Shown: positions 8,697 through 16,356 of the stretch, one piece after another
Layout: the number at the start of each line of letters is the position of its first letter
Numbering within the stretch: position 1 is the first letter of the stretch
Assembly: GCA_002377855.1 (NCBI GenBank)
Contig: DFQQ01000026.1
Coordinates: 1 to 37,701, forward strand
DNA: 37,701 nt
Direction: 5' to 3'
Source of the DNA: Acidovorax delafieldii
Lineage (GTDB): Bacteria > Pseudomonadota > Gammaproteobacteria > Burkholderiales > Burkholderiaceae_C
Position numbers and translations under genes: made by a program
The notes under the pieces: model-generated
What the model saw: only the letters and a program-made list of their open reading frames with translations
What the model was told of the DNA's origin: nothing
Database searches by the model: none

Positions 8697-10124
8697 ATGA
8701 GCAAACAATTTGACGTGATCGTGATCGGTGGCGGCCCCGGTGGTTATATCGCCGCCATTCGCGCTGCGCAGCTGGGCAAGAACGTTGCCTGTATCGACGA
8801 GTGGAAGAATGACAAGGGCGGCCCGGCACCTGGCGGCACTTGCACGAACGTCGGTTGCATTCCCTCCAAGGCACTGCTGCAGTCATCCGAGCATTTCGAA
8901 CACGCCAACAAGCATTTCGCTGACCACGGCATCACTGCGACGGACGTGAAGATGGACGTGGCGAAGATGATCGGCCGCAAGGATTCCGTCGTGAAGCAGA
9001 ACAACGACGGCATCCTGTACCTGTTCAAGAAAAACAAGGTCAGCTTCTTCCACGGTCGTGGTTCGTTTGTCAAAGCGGTTGAAGGCGGCTATGAGATCAA
9101 GGTGGCTGGCGCAGCGGAAGATACCTTGGTAGGTCAGCAAATCATCGTGGCGACAGGTTCCAACGCCCGTGCTCTGCCCGGCGTGCCATTTGACGAAGTG
9201 AATGTACTGTCCAACGACGGCGCGCTGCGCATCGGCGCCGTGCCCAAGAAGCTGGCACTGATCGGCTCTGGCGTGATTGGCCTGGAAATGGGTTCGGTGT
9301 GGCGCCGCCTGGGTGCTGACGTGACCATTCTGGAAGGCCTGCCGACGTTCCTGGGTGCAGTGGACGAGCAAATTGCCAAGGAAGCCAAGAAGGCGTTCGA
9401 CAAGCAGGGCCTCAAGATTGAACTGGGCGTAAAAGTTGGTGAAATCAAGACTGGCACGGGCGGTGTGAGCATTGCCTATACCAACGCCAAGGGAGACGCA
9501 CTCACACTGGACGCTGACAAGCTGATCGTCTCCATTGGCCGCGTGCCCAACACTATTGGCCTGAACCATGAAGCCGTGGGCCTGCAGCTGGACGAGCGTG
9601 GCGCGATCGTGGTGGACGGTGACTGCAAGACCAATTTGCCCGGCGTGTGGGCAGTGGGCGACGTGGTGCGTGGCCCCATGCTGGCGCACAAGGCAGAAGA
9701 AGAAGGCGTAGCTGTGGCCGAGCGCATTGCCGGTCAACACGGTCACGTCAATTTCAACACCGTCCCCTGGGTGATCTACACCAGCCCCGAGATCGCATGG
9801 GTGGGCCGCACCGAACAGCAGCTCAAGGCCGACGGCGTCAAGTACAAGGCAGGGACGTTCCCCTTCTTGGCCAACGGCCGTGCGCGTGCCCTGGGCGACA
9901 CCACGGGTATGGTCAAGTTTTTGGCCGATGCAACCACAGACGAGATCCTGGGCGTTCACATCGTGGGTCCCATGGCGTCTGAGCTGATCTCTGAAGCAGT
10001 GGTGGCGATGGAGTTCAAGGCCAGCGCGGAAGACATTGCGCGCATCTGCCACGCCCACCCCTCGCTGTCGGAAGCCACCAAGGAAGCAGCCCTGGCGGTG
10101 GACAAGCGTACGCTGAACTTCTGA
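8697..10124 (+). CDS. lpdA: Dihydrolipoyl dehydrogenase (E3)
   Basis: FAD-dependent enzyme that reoxidises the dihydrolipoyl arm of SucB with NAD+. The 475-residue protein begins with an FAD-binding GGGPGGY motif and has the redox-active disulfide Cys49-xxxx-Cys54 in GGTCTNVGCIPSK. The NAD-binding motif is GSGVIGLEMGSVWRRLGA near residue 190, the second FAD motif is GVWAVGDVVRGPMLAHKAEEE near 316, and the interface His motif is HAHPSLSEA near the C-terminus. I chose the ATG at 8697 because the GTG at 8661 is inside the hairpin that precedes the gene. Its place after sucAB indicates an E3 for 2-oxoglutarate dehydrogenase, though E3 can be shared with other complexes. Confidence 0.97.
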   Translation: MSKQFDVIVIGGGPGGYIAAIRAAQLGKNVACIDEWKNDKGGPAPGGTCTNVGCIPSKALLQSSEHFEHANKHFADHGITATDVKMDVAKMIGRKDSVVKQNNDGILYLFKKNKVSFFHGRGSFVKAVEGGYEIKVAGAAEDTLVGQQIIVATGSNARALPGVPFDEVNVLSNDGALRIGAVPKKLALIGSGVIGLEMGSVWRRLGADVTILEGLPTFLGAVDEQIAKEAKKAFDKQGLKIELGVKVGEIKTGTGGVSIAYTNAKGDALTLDADKLIVSIGRVPNTIGLNHEAVGLQLDERGAIVVDGDCKTNLPGVWAVGDVVRGPMLAHKAEEEGVAVAERIAGQHGHVNFNTVPWVIYTSPEIAWVGRTEQQLKADGVKYKAGTFPFLANGRARALGDTTGMVKFLADATTDEILGVHIVGPMASELISEAVVAMEFKASAEDIARICHAHPSLSEATKEAALAVDKRTLNF

Positions 10125-10138
10125 TTCTGGAATTTCAG

Positions 10139-10196
10139 TCAAAATGGCTGCCTGCGCCCGCCTAGCAAGCGCTAGCAGCTATTAAATCTATAGCTA
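10139..10196 (-). repeat. Intergenic repeat, copy A
   Basis: Read on the minus strand this contains TTAGCTAT, a 7-nt A/T-rich spacer, then ATAGCTGCTAGCGCTTG (core at 10168-10184), and ends with the trailing block CAGCCATTTTGA. The core matches copies near 29.6, 35.3 and 36.75 kb. It overlaps the first bases of the zapE-upstream terminator. I recall elements of this look scattered between genes in Comamonadaceae, but I know of no established function. Confidence 0.65.
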
Positions 10197-10228
10197 ACCC
10201 TCGCCATCCTGCGGGGGTTAGCCTTTTC
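10193..10228 (+). terminator. Intrinsic terminator after lpdA
   Basis: GCTAACCCTCGC (10193-10204) pairs with GCGGGGGTTAGC (10211-10222) over 12 bp with a single G-U pair, around the loop CATCCT, followed by CTTTTCT. It sits 70 bp after the lpdA stop and 16 bp before zapE, so zapE needs read-through or its own promoter. The left arm begins within the intergenic repeat copy A. Confidence 0.8.
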
Positions 10229-10243
10229 TGAGGCATCCACACC

Positions 10244-11341
10244 GTGAGCGTCAAACAGGCGTACCTGGCCGAACTGGCCGCCAAAGGCTTTCAAAGCGAT
10301 CCCGCACAGTTGCGTGCCGTCGATGCTTTGCAGCGTTGTGCCGACGACTGGGCCGCGTACAAGACCAAGCGGTCGAACGCGATCAAGAAGCTGCTGAACC
10401 GGCCCGACATCCCCAAGGGCGTGTACATGTACGGCGGGGTAGGCCGGGGCAAGAGCTTTCTCATGGATTGCTTCTTCAATGCGGTGCCCATCAAGCGCAA
10501 GGTGCGTCTGCATTTTCATGAATTCATGCGCGAAGTTCACCGCGAGCTCGCCGTGCTGCAGGGCACCGTCAATCCGCTGGATGTCCTGGGGGCCCGCATT
10601 TCCAAGCGCTACAAACTGATCTGCTTTGACGAGTTTCATGTGGCGGACATCACCGACGCAATGATTCTGCACCGCCTGTTGGCGTCACTGTTCGAAAACG
10701 GTGTCGGTTTTGTCACCACCTCCAATTTCATGCCCGATGGCTTGTACCCCGATGGGCTGCACCGCGATCGCATTCTGCCGGCCATTGCGTTGCTCAATGA
10801 GCGCATGGAAGTGGTCAACGTGGACAACGGAACGGACTACCGGCGCCGCACGCTGGAGCACGTGAAGCTGTACCACACCCCGCTGGGGCCAGAGGCCGAT
10901 GCGGCCATGAACGACGCGTTCAACCAGTTGGCGGAAGTGCATGACGAGGACCCGGTGCTGCACATTGAAGCGCGTGAAATCCGGGCGCGCCGCAAGGCGG
11001 GCGGGGTGGTGTGGTTTGACTTCAGCACACTGTGCGGTGGTCCGCGCTCGCAGAACGATTATCTGGAGATTGCCACCCAGTTTCACACGGTGCTGCTGTC
11101 CGGGGTGCCGCACATGCCGGTCAACATGGCTTCACCGGCACGCCGCTTTACGTGGTTGATTGATGTGCTGTACGACCGGCGGGTGAAACTGATTTTGTCC
11201 GCTGCGGTGGCTCCTGAACAGCTCTACACCGAAGGTCCGCTGGCGCATGAGTTTCCGCGCACTGTGTCGCGTTTGAACGAAATGCAGTCCAAAGAATTTC
11301 TGGACCTGGAACGGCGATTGGTCGATACGGGGCTTACATGA
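10244..11341 (+). CDS. zapE: Cell division ATPase ZapE (AFG1/LACE1 family)
   Basis: A 365-residue AAA-like P-loop ATPase. In E. coli ZapE binds FtsZ and acts in late division; the mitochondrial homologue AFG1/LACE1 works in protein quality control. Walker A is GGVGRGKS with Lys70, Walker B is CFDEFHVAD with Asp129-Glu130, and the family segment TTSNFMPDGLYPDGLHRDRI-like (shortened here) follows near residue 165. The start is a GTG at 10244, after GAGG about 12 nt upstream; I see no in-frame ATG before the conserved region. Position after the 2-oxoglutarate dehydrogenase genes is common in beta-proteobacteria. Its stop overlaps the next gene in an ATGA arrangement, which suggests coupled translation. 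Confidence 0.93.
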   Translation: MSVKQAYLAELAAKGFQSDPAQLRAVDALQRCADDWAAYKTKRSNAIKKLLNRPDIPKGVYMYGGVGRGKSFLMDCFFNAVPIKRKVRLHFHEFMREVHRELAVLQGTVNPLDVLGARISKRYKLICFDEFHVADITDAMILHRLLASLFENGVGFVTTSNFMPDGLYPDGLHRDRILPAIALLNERMEVVNVDNGTDYRRRTLEHVKLYHTPLGPEADAAMNDAFNQLAEVHDEDPVLHIEAREIRARRKAGGVVWFDFSTLCGGPRSQNDYLEIATQFHTVLLSGVPHMPVNMASPARRFTWLIDVLYDRRVKLILSAAVAPEQLYTEGPLAHEFPRTVSRLNEMQSKEFLDLERRLVDTGLT

Positions 11342-12072
11342 GCATGAAGCTGACAACCATGGCGGGCGCACTCGCTTTGTGGGCAGGCGCCGTGTGCGCC
11401 CAAGCTGCCGGGCAGAGCGGGGCGGAGCCTGCTCTCGCGCCCGGGCAGAACACTTCTGCCGCGGCACAGCGGGCGTCGCAGCGCACTACCATAGAGCAGG
11501 CCCGCAGGCACAATGCCGAGCAGCGCAAGCAGGCGGAAGTAAAGTGCTATCAACTTTTCGCGGTGGAAGATTGCCTGCGCGATGCCCGCAACCAATGGCG
11601 CGAGGTGGAGTCTCGGCTGCGCGCGCAGGAGGTGCAGATCAACGACGCGGAGCGCAAAGAAAAAGCCCAGGAGCGCCTCAGGCAGATTGAAGAAAAGCAG
11701 TCCTCCGCAGCGGCCGTGCCGGCCGGCTCCACTGCCCAGCCCGCTTCAGCGGTAGTTCGCAACCCTCAGCCGGGCAGCAAACCCACAGTGCGGCAGACAA
11801 ACCCCGACGCAGCGAACGCCCGGGACCGAGAGGCCGCAGAGCGGGCCAGTCAACAGCGCGAACGGCAGAGCTCACAAGCTTCCGAGCAAGCTGTACGAGA
11901 GAAAGAAACCGCCGAACGTGCTGCCAAAGCCCGCCAGCGGCAGGCTGATGCCCAGAAAGCGTCGGAAGCCCGCCGGGCACGGCACGACCGGGAAAAGGCC
12001 GAGGCCACTGCCAGCGGGCGCCAGCCAGCTGCACCATTGCCCGTGCCTTCTGGAGTCGCGCCAGAGCGGTGA
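11338..12072 (+). CDS. Putative secreted coiled-coil protein of unknown function
   Basis: A 244-residue protein starting with a Sec signal peptide (MSMKLTTMAGALALWAGAVC, likely cut after AQA). The mature part is almost entirely low-complexity helix rich in Gln, Glu, Arg and Ala. Residues about 45-115 include two cysteines in KCYQLFAVEDCLRDAR and a probable coiled coil; a Pro/Ser/Ala linker lies near 120-150, and a second charged helix (RDREAAERASQQRERQ) runs to about 225. No catalytic motif is visible. The ATG overlaps the zapE stop (ATGA), so it is probably translated from the same mRNA; a second ATG two codons later is also possible. It may be a cell-envelope or division-linked structural protein, but that is only inferred from the neighbour. 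Confidence 0.7.
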   Translation: MSMKLTTMAGALALWAGAVCAQAAGQSGAEPALAPGQNTSAAAQRASQRTTIEQARRHNAEQRKQAEVKCYQLFAVEDCLRDARNQWREVESRLRAQEVQINDAERKEKAQERLRQIEEKQSSAAAVPAGSTAQPASAVVRNPQPGSKPTVRQTNPDAANARDREAAERASQQRERQSSQASEQAVREKETAERAAKARQRQADAQKASEARRARHDREKAEATASGRQPAAPLPVPSGVAPER

Positions 12073-12284
12073 AGCGCTTTGCAGGGGTGCAACGGCTCAC
12101 GTTGGATGCCGCCGCTGGTCCAAGGGATGCGCGTTTTGAACAATGCCCGACAGACGGGGTGCATCTGTTTCGGCGGCCACGGTGCGTCTGCGGCGGAGCG
12201 AAAATCAGCGCAATCTAACGACGGCGCCCCACCGCTGCGCAACAGGCCGAAGCAGCCGCTGGGCCACCGCAAGAACCCACTTGT

Positions 12285-13082
12285 TCAAGAGGCCGCTGGT
12301 GCCAGGCGTGGTTGCTTCTTTTCTTCTGCCAAGGCTTCTATTTTGACGATGGCCAGCGACAGGTTGTCACCGCCTCCGCGAGCACGTGAGCGGGCCTTTT
12401 CTATCAGGAATTCGGTGGCTTCTCGCGGTGACAGGGATTCGACCACGGAGGCGAGTTCAGTGGGCGAAAAGTAGTGCCAGACCCCATCGCTGCAGGCCAT
12501 CAGAACGTCGCCCGGGCGCAGCTGCGCAATCATGTGGCTGGTGGCCGGGGGGTCACTCTCGGTGCCAAGGCAGCCGACCAGGATGTTTGAATGCGGGTGG
12601 TTGTTGGCTTCTGCTTCGGTGAGCTCGCCGCGGTCCACCAATGCCTGCACGTAGGAGTGATCGCTCGTGCGGTGAATGAGGCGCCCACCTTGGAAGTGAT
12701 AGATGCGCGAGTCGCCAGCGTGCACCCAATGGCAGTCCCCTCTGGGGTTGATCAGGAACGCCGCAATGGTGCTGTGGGGTTCCTGCTCCGCAGAAATCGC
12801 AGTGAGCCGGATCACGATGTGGGCCTCTTCCACCATGGCTTTGAGCATGGAGGCGGGGTCGTCGGTCTCTGGGGAATAGCGCTCAAACAGCTGGCGGGCG
12901 GTCATCATGACTTGATCGGACGCCTTGCGCCCCCCGCTGCGCCCCCCCATCCCGTCGGCAACGACCCCGAGCACACAGCCGTTGTGCCGGCTGTGCGAGA
13001 TCAAGGACACCTGGTCCTGCTGGTATTCCCGGTCCCCCTTATGGATACCCGTGGACGCGATAAGACGGAACGCTTTGGTCAT
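12285..13082 (-). CDS. PP2C-type serine/threonine protein phosphatase
   Basis: A 265-residue single-domain metal-dependent phosphatase (PPM/PP2C family). The family motifs are present: GDREYQQDQ with metal ligand Asp23, VVADGMGGRSGG with Asp43-Gly44, HAGDSRIYHF near residue 121, CSDGVWHYFSP near 193, and GGGDNLSLAIVK near 243. All metal-binding aspartates appear intact, so activity is likely. No membrane segment or sensor domain is seen. Members often reverse Hanks-type Ser/Thr kinases; the only such kinase here is at 32.6 kb. It is divergent from the helicase gene, sharing a 241-bp upstream region. The 212 bp between it and the secreted-protein gene hold nothing I can recognise. Confidence 0.93.
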   Translation of the reverse strand: MTKAFRLIASTGIHKGDREYQQDQVSLISHSRHNGCVLGVVADGMGGRSGGRKASDQVMMTARQLFERYSPETDDPASMLKAMVEEAHIVIRLTAISAEQEPHSTIAAFLINPRGDCHWVHAGDSRIYHFQGGRLIHRTSDHSYVQALVDRGELTEAEANNHPHSNILVGCLGTESDPPATSHMIAQLRPGDVLMACSDGVWHYFSPTELASVVESLSPREATEFLIEKARSRARGGGDNLSLAIVKIEALAEEKKQPRLAPAAS

Positions 13083-13323
13083 GCTGAGGATTGTGGTGCG
13101 TGCCGGAACGCTGCCGGTCTTTTTGAGGCGCTGAGCCGCGTATTATCTGCCCGCCTGTGGCGTTTTTGCCATCACGATGGGCGCGTTGCCTGCAAAAGGC
13201 AGCGGCCTGCAGCTGCGCGGGCCCATACAAACTGGGCGGTCCGCCGCGAGCCGGCGGAGTGCTGCTGCCGCTAGATGGATCGGCCATATGGGCGGCTGCG
13301 CTGCCATTCTCTTAGAAAGACAC

Positions 13324-15414
13324 ATGACCATGACCGATTCCCACACCGAACCCTCGGCGCTAGGCGCCCTGGTGGAGGCTGTGTTTTCGGCAGACGGAGT
13401 GCTTGCGCGCGAGGATGCGCTCTACCAGCCGCGAGCGGGGCAGATGGCGATGGCCCAAGCGGTGTCTCGTACGATTGAACAGGGCGGCGTGTTGGTGGCC
13501 GAGGCCGGTACTGGCGTTGGGAAGACCTATGCCTACATGGTGCCCGCATTGCTCAGCGGAGAGCGCGTGCTGTTGTCTACCGCGACCAAGGCTCTGCAAG
13601 ACCAACTTTTCTCACGGGACGTGCCCCGCCTGGTGCGAACGTTGGGAATGCCGGTTCGCGTTGCGCTGCTCAAGGGGCGCAGCAGCTACCTGTGCCTGCA
13701 CCGCCTGGGCATGGCACGCCACGACGCTGGCGCGGTGAGCCAGCAGCAAATCCGTGTGCTGGCAAAGATGGAGGAGTGGTCGCGTAACACGCGGACGGGT
13801 GATCTATCGGAACTCACAGGGCTGGACGATCGCTCGCCGGTCATCCCGCTGGTGACATCTACCCGAGAGAACTGCCTGGGGTCGCACTGCCCCAGCGCCA
13901 AGGAATGCCATGTGAACCTGGCCCGCAGACAGGCCATGGCTGCGGACGTGGTGGTTATCAACCATCATTTGTTTTTTGCGGACATGGCCGTACGTGAGTC
14001 TGGCGTGGCTGAGTTGCTGCCGTCCGTGCGGGTTGTGGTGTTTGATGAGGCACACCAGCTGAGCGATGCCGGGGTGCAGTTTCTGGGCACGCAACTGTCG
14101 TCAGGGCATCTGCAGGACTTTGCGCGCGACGCCTTGGCCGCAGGCCTGACGCACGCGCGCGGTTTTGCTGACTGGCTACAGCTTGCGGCCGGTCTGGAAG
14201 ACGCTGTCCGAAAATGGCGACACATTTACGGAGAGGACAGCGCAACCCTCGGCAAACGAGGCTGGCTAGAGGGCGCTCCCGATGGGGTGCTTGGGTCGGC
14301 CTGGGTGGCGGCTATGAGCCAAGTGGAAAATGCCTGCGCCCAACTGGTGCGCGCGCTGGACGCTTTTCATGAAGTAGCGCCCGACATGACGCGACTGGCG
14401 GAACGAGGCGTAGCGCTGCTCGACCGCATTGAGCGGTTTGCGCAGGCTTGCCCAGCGGGCTCAGTGCGGTGGGTTGACGTGGGGGGCGGTTTGCGCTTGG
14501 CGGAGGCTCCGCTGGACATCGCCGACACCATGCGTACCCGCATTTTGGCCTCACCGCAGGAAGCTGTAGACGAGGATGGCTGGCCCGCTGCAGCAGGCGG
14601 CTCTTCGCGCGCATGGGTGTTCACCTCTGCCACCTTGGGCCATGACGCAGGGCTTTCGTGGTTTGTGAAACGCTGCGGCTTGGAGGGAGCAGACATTTTG
14701 CGCGTGGAAAGCCCGTTCAACTACGGCGCTCAGGCTGGGTTGTACGTGCCCGATGACTTTCCCTCACCATCCGACCCGCGCCACGGGAGCGCCGTCGCCC
14801 AACTTGCCGCAGATGCCGCGGTGACGCTGGGCGGGCGCACTCTGATACTCACCACGACGCTGCGCGCCATCTCGGTGATTTCGCTGGCGCTACGTCAACA
14901 CGTTGGCTTGCGAGGAGCGCAGGTGGAGGTGTTGGTGCAGGGTGAATGGCCCAAGCGCCACCTGATGGAGCGCTTTCGGGAAGGGAGCGCCAATGGCGGC
15001 GCGGGCTGCATTCTCGTGGCTTCGGCGAGCTTCTGGGAGGGATTCGATGTCCCCGGCGAAGCGCTGCAACTGGTAGTGATTGACAAGCTGCCATTTCCTC
15101 CCCCGGGCGATCCGCTGGTGGAGGCTCGAACCCTTCAGATCGAACAGGCCGGGGGCCGCGCGTTCCAGGAATACGCTCTACCAGAGGCGGCCGTGGCACT
15201 CAAGCAAGGCGCTGGCCGCCTGATCCGACGCGAGACTGATCATGGCTTGTTGGTCGTCTGCGATCCGCGTCTGGCACGTATGGGCTACGGGAAGCGCCTG
15301 CTTGCCGCGCTGCCGCCCATGCGGCGACTGGCGGCCGCCGACAGTTTTCAAACTGCGCTGCAGGACCTTGCCCGCATCACCAGAATTTCCACCACGGATC
15401 GGACTTCGCCTTGA
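13324..15414 (+). CDS. ATP-dependent iron-sulfur DNA helicase of the DinG/YoaA (XPD-like) family
   Basis: A 696-residue superfamily 2 helicase. Walker A is EAGTGVGKTYAY near residue 60. The four Fe-S cluster cysteines expected between motifs Ia and II are Cys124, Cys184, Cys189 and Cys195. Motif II is DEAH in VVFDEAHQLSD near 240, motif V/VI regions are ASFWEGFDVPGEALQ near 560 and LKQGAGRLIRRETDHG near 625. DinG/YoaA proteins unwind 5'-3' and help with replication repair. It resembles YoaA more than the longer DinG, but I cannot settle that by eye. I chose the ATG at 13324, after AGAAAGA; the in-frame GTG at 13177 adds 49 unlikely residues. The 3' end overlaps bamD on the other strand by 38 bp. 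Confidence 0.92.
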   Translation: MTMTDSHTEPSALGALVEAVFSADGVLAREDALYQPRAGQMAMAQAVSRTIEQGGVLVAEAGTGVGKTYAYMVPALLSGERVLLSTATKALQDQLFSRDVPRLVRTLGMPVRVALLKGRSSYLCLHRLGMARHDAGAVSQQQIRVLAKMEEWSRNTRTGDLSELTGLDDRSPVIPLVTSTRENCLGSHCPSAKECHVNLARRQAMAADVVVINHHLFFADMAVRESGVAELLPSVRVVVFDEAHQLSDAGVQFLGTQLSSGHLQDFARDALAAGLTHARGFADWLQLAAGLEDAVRKWRHIYGEDSATLGKRGWLEGAPDGVLGSAWVAAMSQVENACAQLVRALDAFHEVAPDMTRLAERGVALLDRIERFAQACPAGSVRWVDVGGGLRLAEAPLDIADTMRTRILASPQEAVDEDGWPAAAGGSSRAWVFTSATLGHDAGLSWFVKRCGLEGADILRVESPFNYGAQAGLYVPDDFPSPSDPRHGSAVAQLAADAAVTLGGRTLILTTTLRAISVISLALRQHVGLRGAQVEVLVQGEWPKRHLMERFREGSANGGAGCILVASASFWEGFDVPGEALQLVVIDKLPFPPPGDPLVEARTLQIEQAGGRAFQEYALPEAAVALKQGAGRLIRRETDHGLLVVCDPRLARMGYGKRLLAALPPMRRLAAADSFQTALQDLARITRISTTDRTSP

Positions 15415-16177
15415 ACGTTCCGTCGCGCAGGTAGGTGCTCTGGGGGTACGAGGCGGTCATTACGCGGCGCGCATCGTCACGCAACTGGGTCATTCCCAGA
15501 GCGTCATACGAGCGGATCAAGATGAACAGTGCCTCTTCCAGGGCCGGTACATCCTTGTAGTCGGCCAATGCCACCTGGGCGCGGCTGATGGCCGCCACAT
15601 ACGCACCGCGCTCATAGTAGTAGCGCGCCACGTGCACTTCGTACTGGGCCAATGAATTGACGATGTACGTCATACGCTGGCGCGAGTCTTGGGCGTAGCG
15701 CGACTCAGGAAAGCGGTTGACCAGTTCACTGAAGGACTCGAAGGAATCCTTGGCTGCCTTCTGGTCACGCTCTGAAAGATCCTGGCGCGAAATCCATGAA
15801 AACAGGCCCAGGTTGTCGTTGAAGTTGACCAGCCCCTTGAGGTACAGCGCGTAGTCCAGCGCGGGGCTGGCAGGGTGCAGCTTCATGAAGCGGTCGAGCG
15901 TGGCCAAGGCCTGGGCTTTTTCGCCACCCTTGAACTGCGCGTAGGCCTTGTCCAGTTGCGCCTGCTGTGCCAGTGGGGTGCCTGCAGCGCGCCCTTCGAG
16001 CTTTTCCAGCAGGGGCACAGCCTTGTCGTACGCGCCGCTGTTCATCTCATCCTTGGCTTCCGAATGGATGCGGTTGGGGCTCCAGCCGGCAGTCTTGTCT
16101 TCTGGTGTGCTGGAGCAGCCCGCCAGCACCAGGGATGCAAGCAGAACAGAGCAAAGAGGCAGGGGAGCAAAACGCAT
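15377..16177 (-). CDS. bamD: Outer membrane protein assembly factor BamD
   Basis: Essential lipoprotein of the BAM complex, which inserts beta-barrel proteins into the outer membrane. The 266-residue protein has a lipoprotein signal with lipobox LVLAGC (Cys21), then tetratricopeptide-like helical repeats: AYDKAVPLLEKLEGR, AYAQFKGGEKAQALATLDRF, YALYLKGLVNFN, and the conserved segment RFPESRYAQDSRQRMTYIVN near residue 165. Family members place YxxA-rich repeats and this RFP-SxY motif in the same order. The Met at 16177 gives a normal signal peptide length. It ends inside the helicase gene by 38 bp (convergent) and is divergent from dnaE. Confidence 0.95.
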   Translation of the reverse strand: MRFAPLPLCSVLLASLVLAGCSSTPEDKTAGWSPNRIHSEAKDEMNSGAYDKAVPLLEKLEGRAAGTPLAQQAQLDKAYAQFKGGEKAQALATLDRFMKLHPASPALDYALYLKGLVNFNDNLGLFSWISRQDLSERDQKAAKDSFESFSELVNRFPESRYAQDSRQRMTYIVNSLAQYEVHVARYYYERGAYVAAISRAQVALADYKDVPALEEALFILIRSYDALGMTQLRDDARRVMTASYPQSTYLRDGTFKAKSDPWWKFW

Positions 16178-16178
16178 C

Positions 16179-16200
16179 GCAAGCAGCTTTCAAGCAATTA
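16179..16200 (-). repeat. Possible partial copy of the intergenic repeat (copy E)
   Basis: On the minus strand this reads ATTGCTTGAAAGCTGCTTGCGA, matching the repeat core AGCTGCTnGCG of the copies at 10.2, 29.6, 35.3 and 36.75 kb. It abuts the bamD start codon, so it would lie in the bamD leader. Only about 11 bases match, so chance is possible. Confidence 0.3.
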
Positions 16201-16324
16201 GAAGAACGCATCTTCCGCCGTGGCGCGGTTGGGTTGGCAAGGCATGATGCCCGGCGGTGACCACGGATCGATGCGGCATTGTAATGGCCCTGTTTGCCCC
16301 TCGCTTTGTGGGCGAGCTTCAGCG

Positions 16325-16350
16325 TTGGAGCATGGGCGCCTTTCTACAAT
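16325..16350 (+). promoter_or_regulatory. Candidate dnaE promoter predicting a leaderless mRNA
   Basis: TACAAT at 16345-16350 is a strong -10 hexamer. Counting 7 nt on puts transcription start at 16357, the A of the dnaE ATG. There is no ribosome binding site before the ATG. The -35 is weak: TTGGAG at 16325-16330 is only 14 bp away, and GCGTTG at 16322-16327 is at 17 bp. Confidence 0.5.
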
Positions 16351-16356
16351 GGCGGT

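Noticed and set aside
12073..12474. Open frames between the secreted coiled-coil protein and the PP2C gene
   Set aside because: They overlap the PP2C gene in antisense or lack a ribosome binding site and recognisable sequence.
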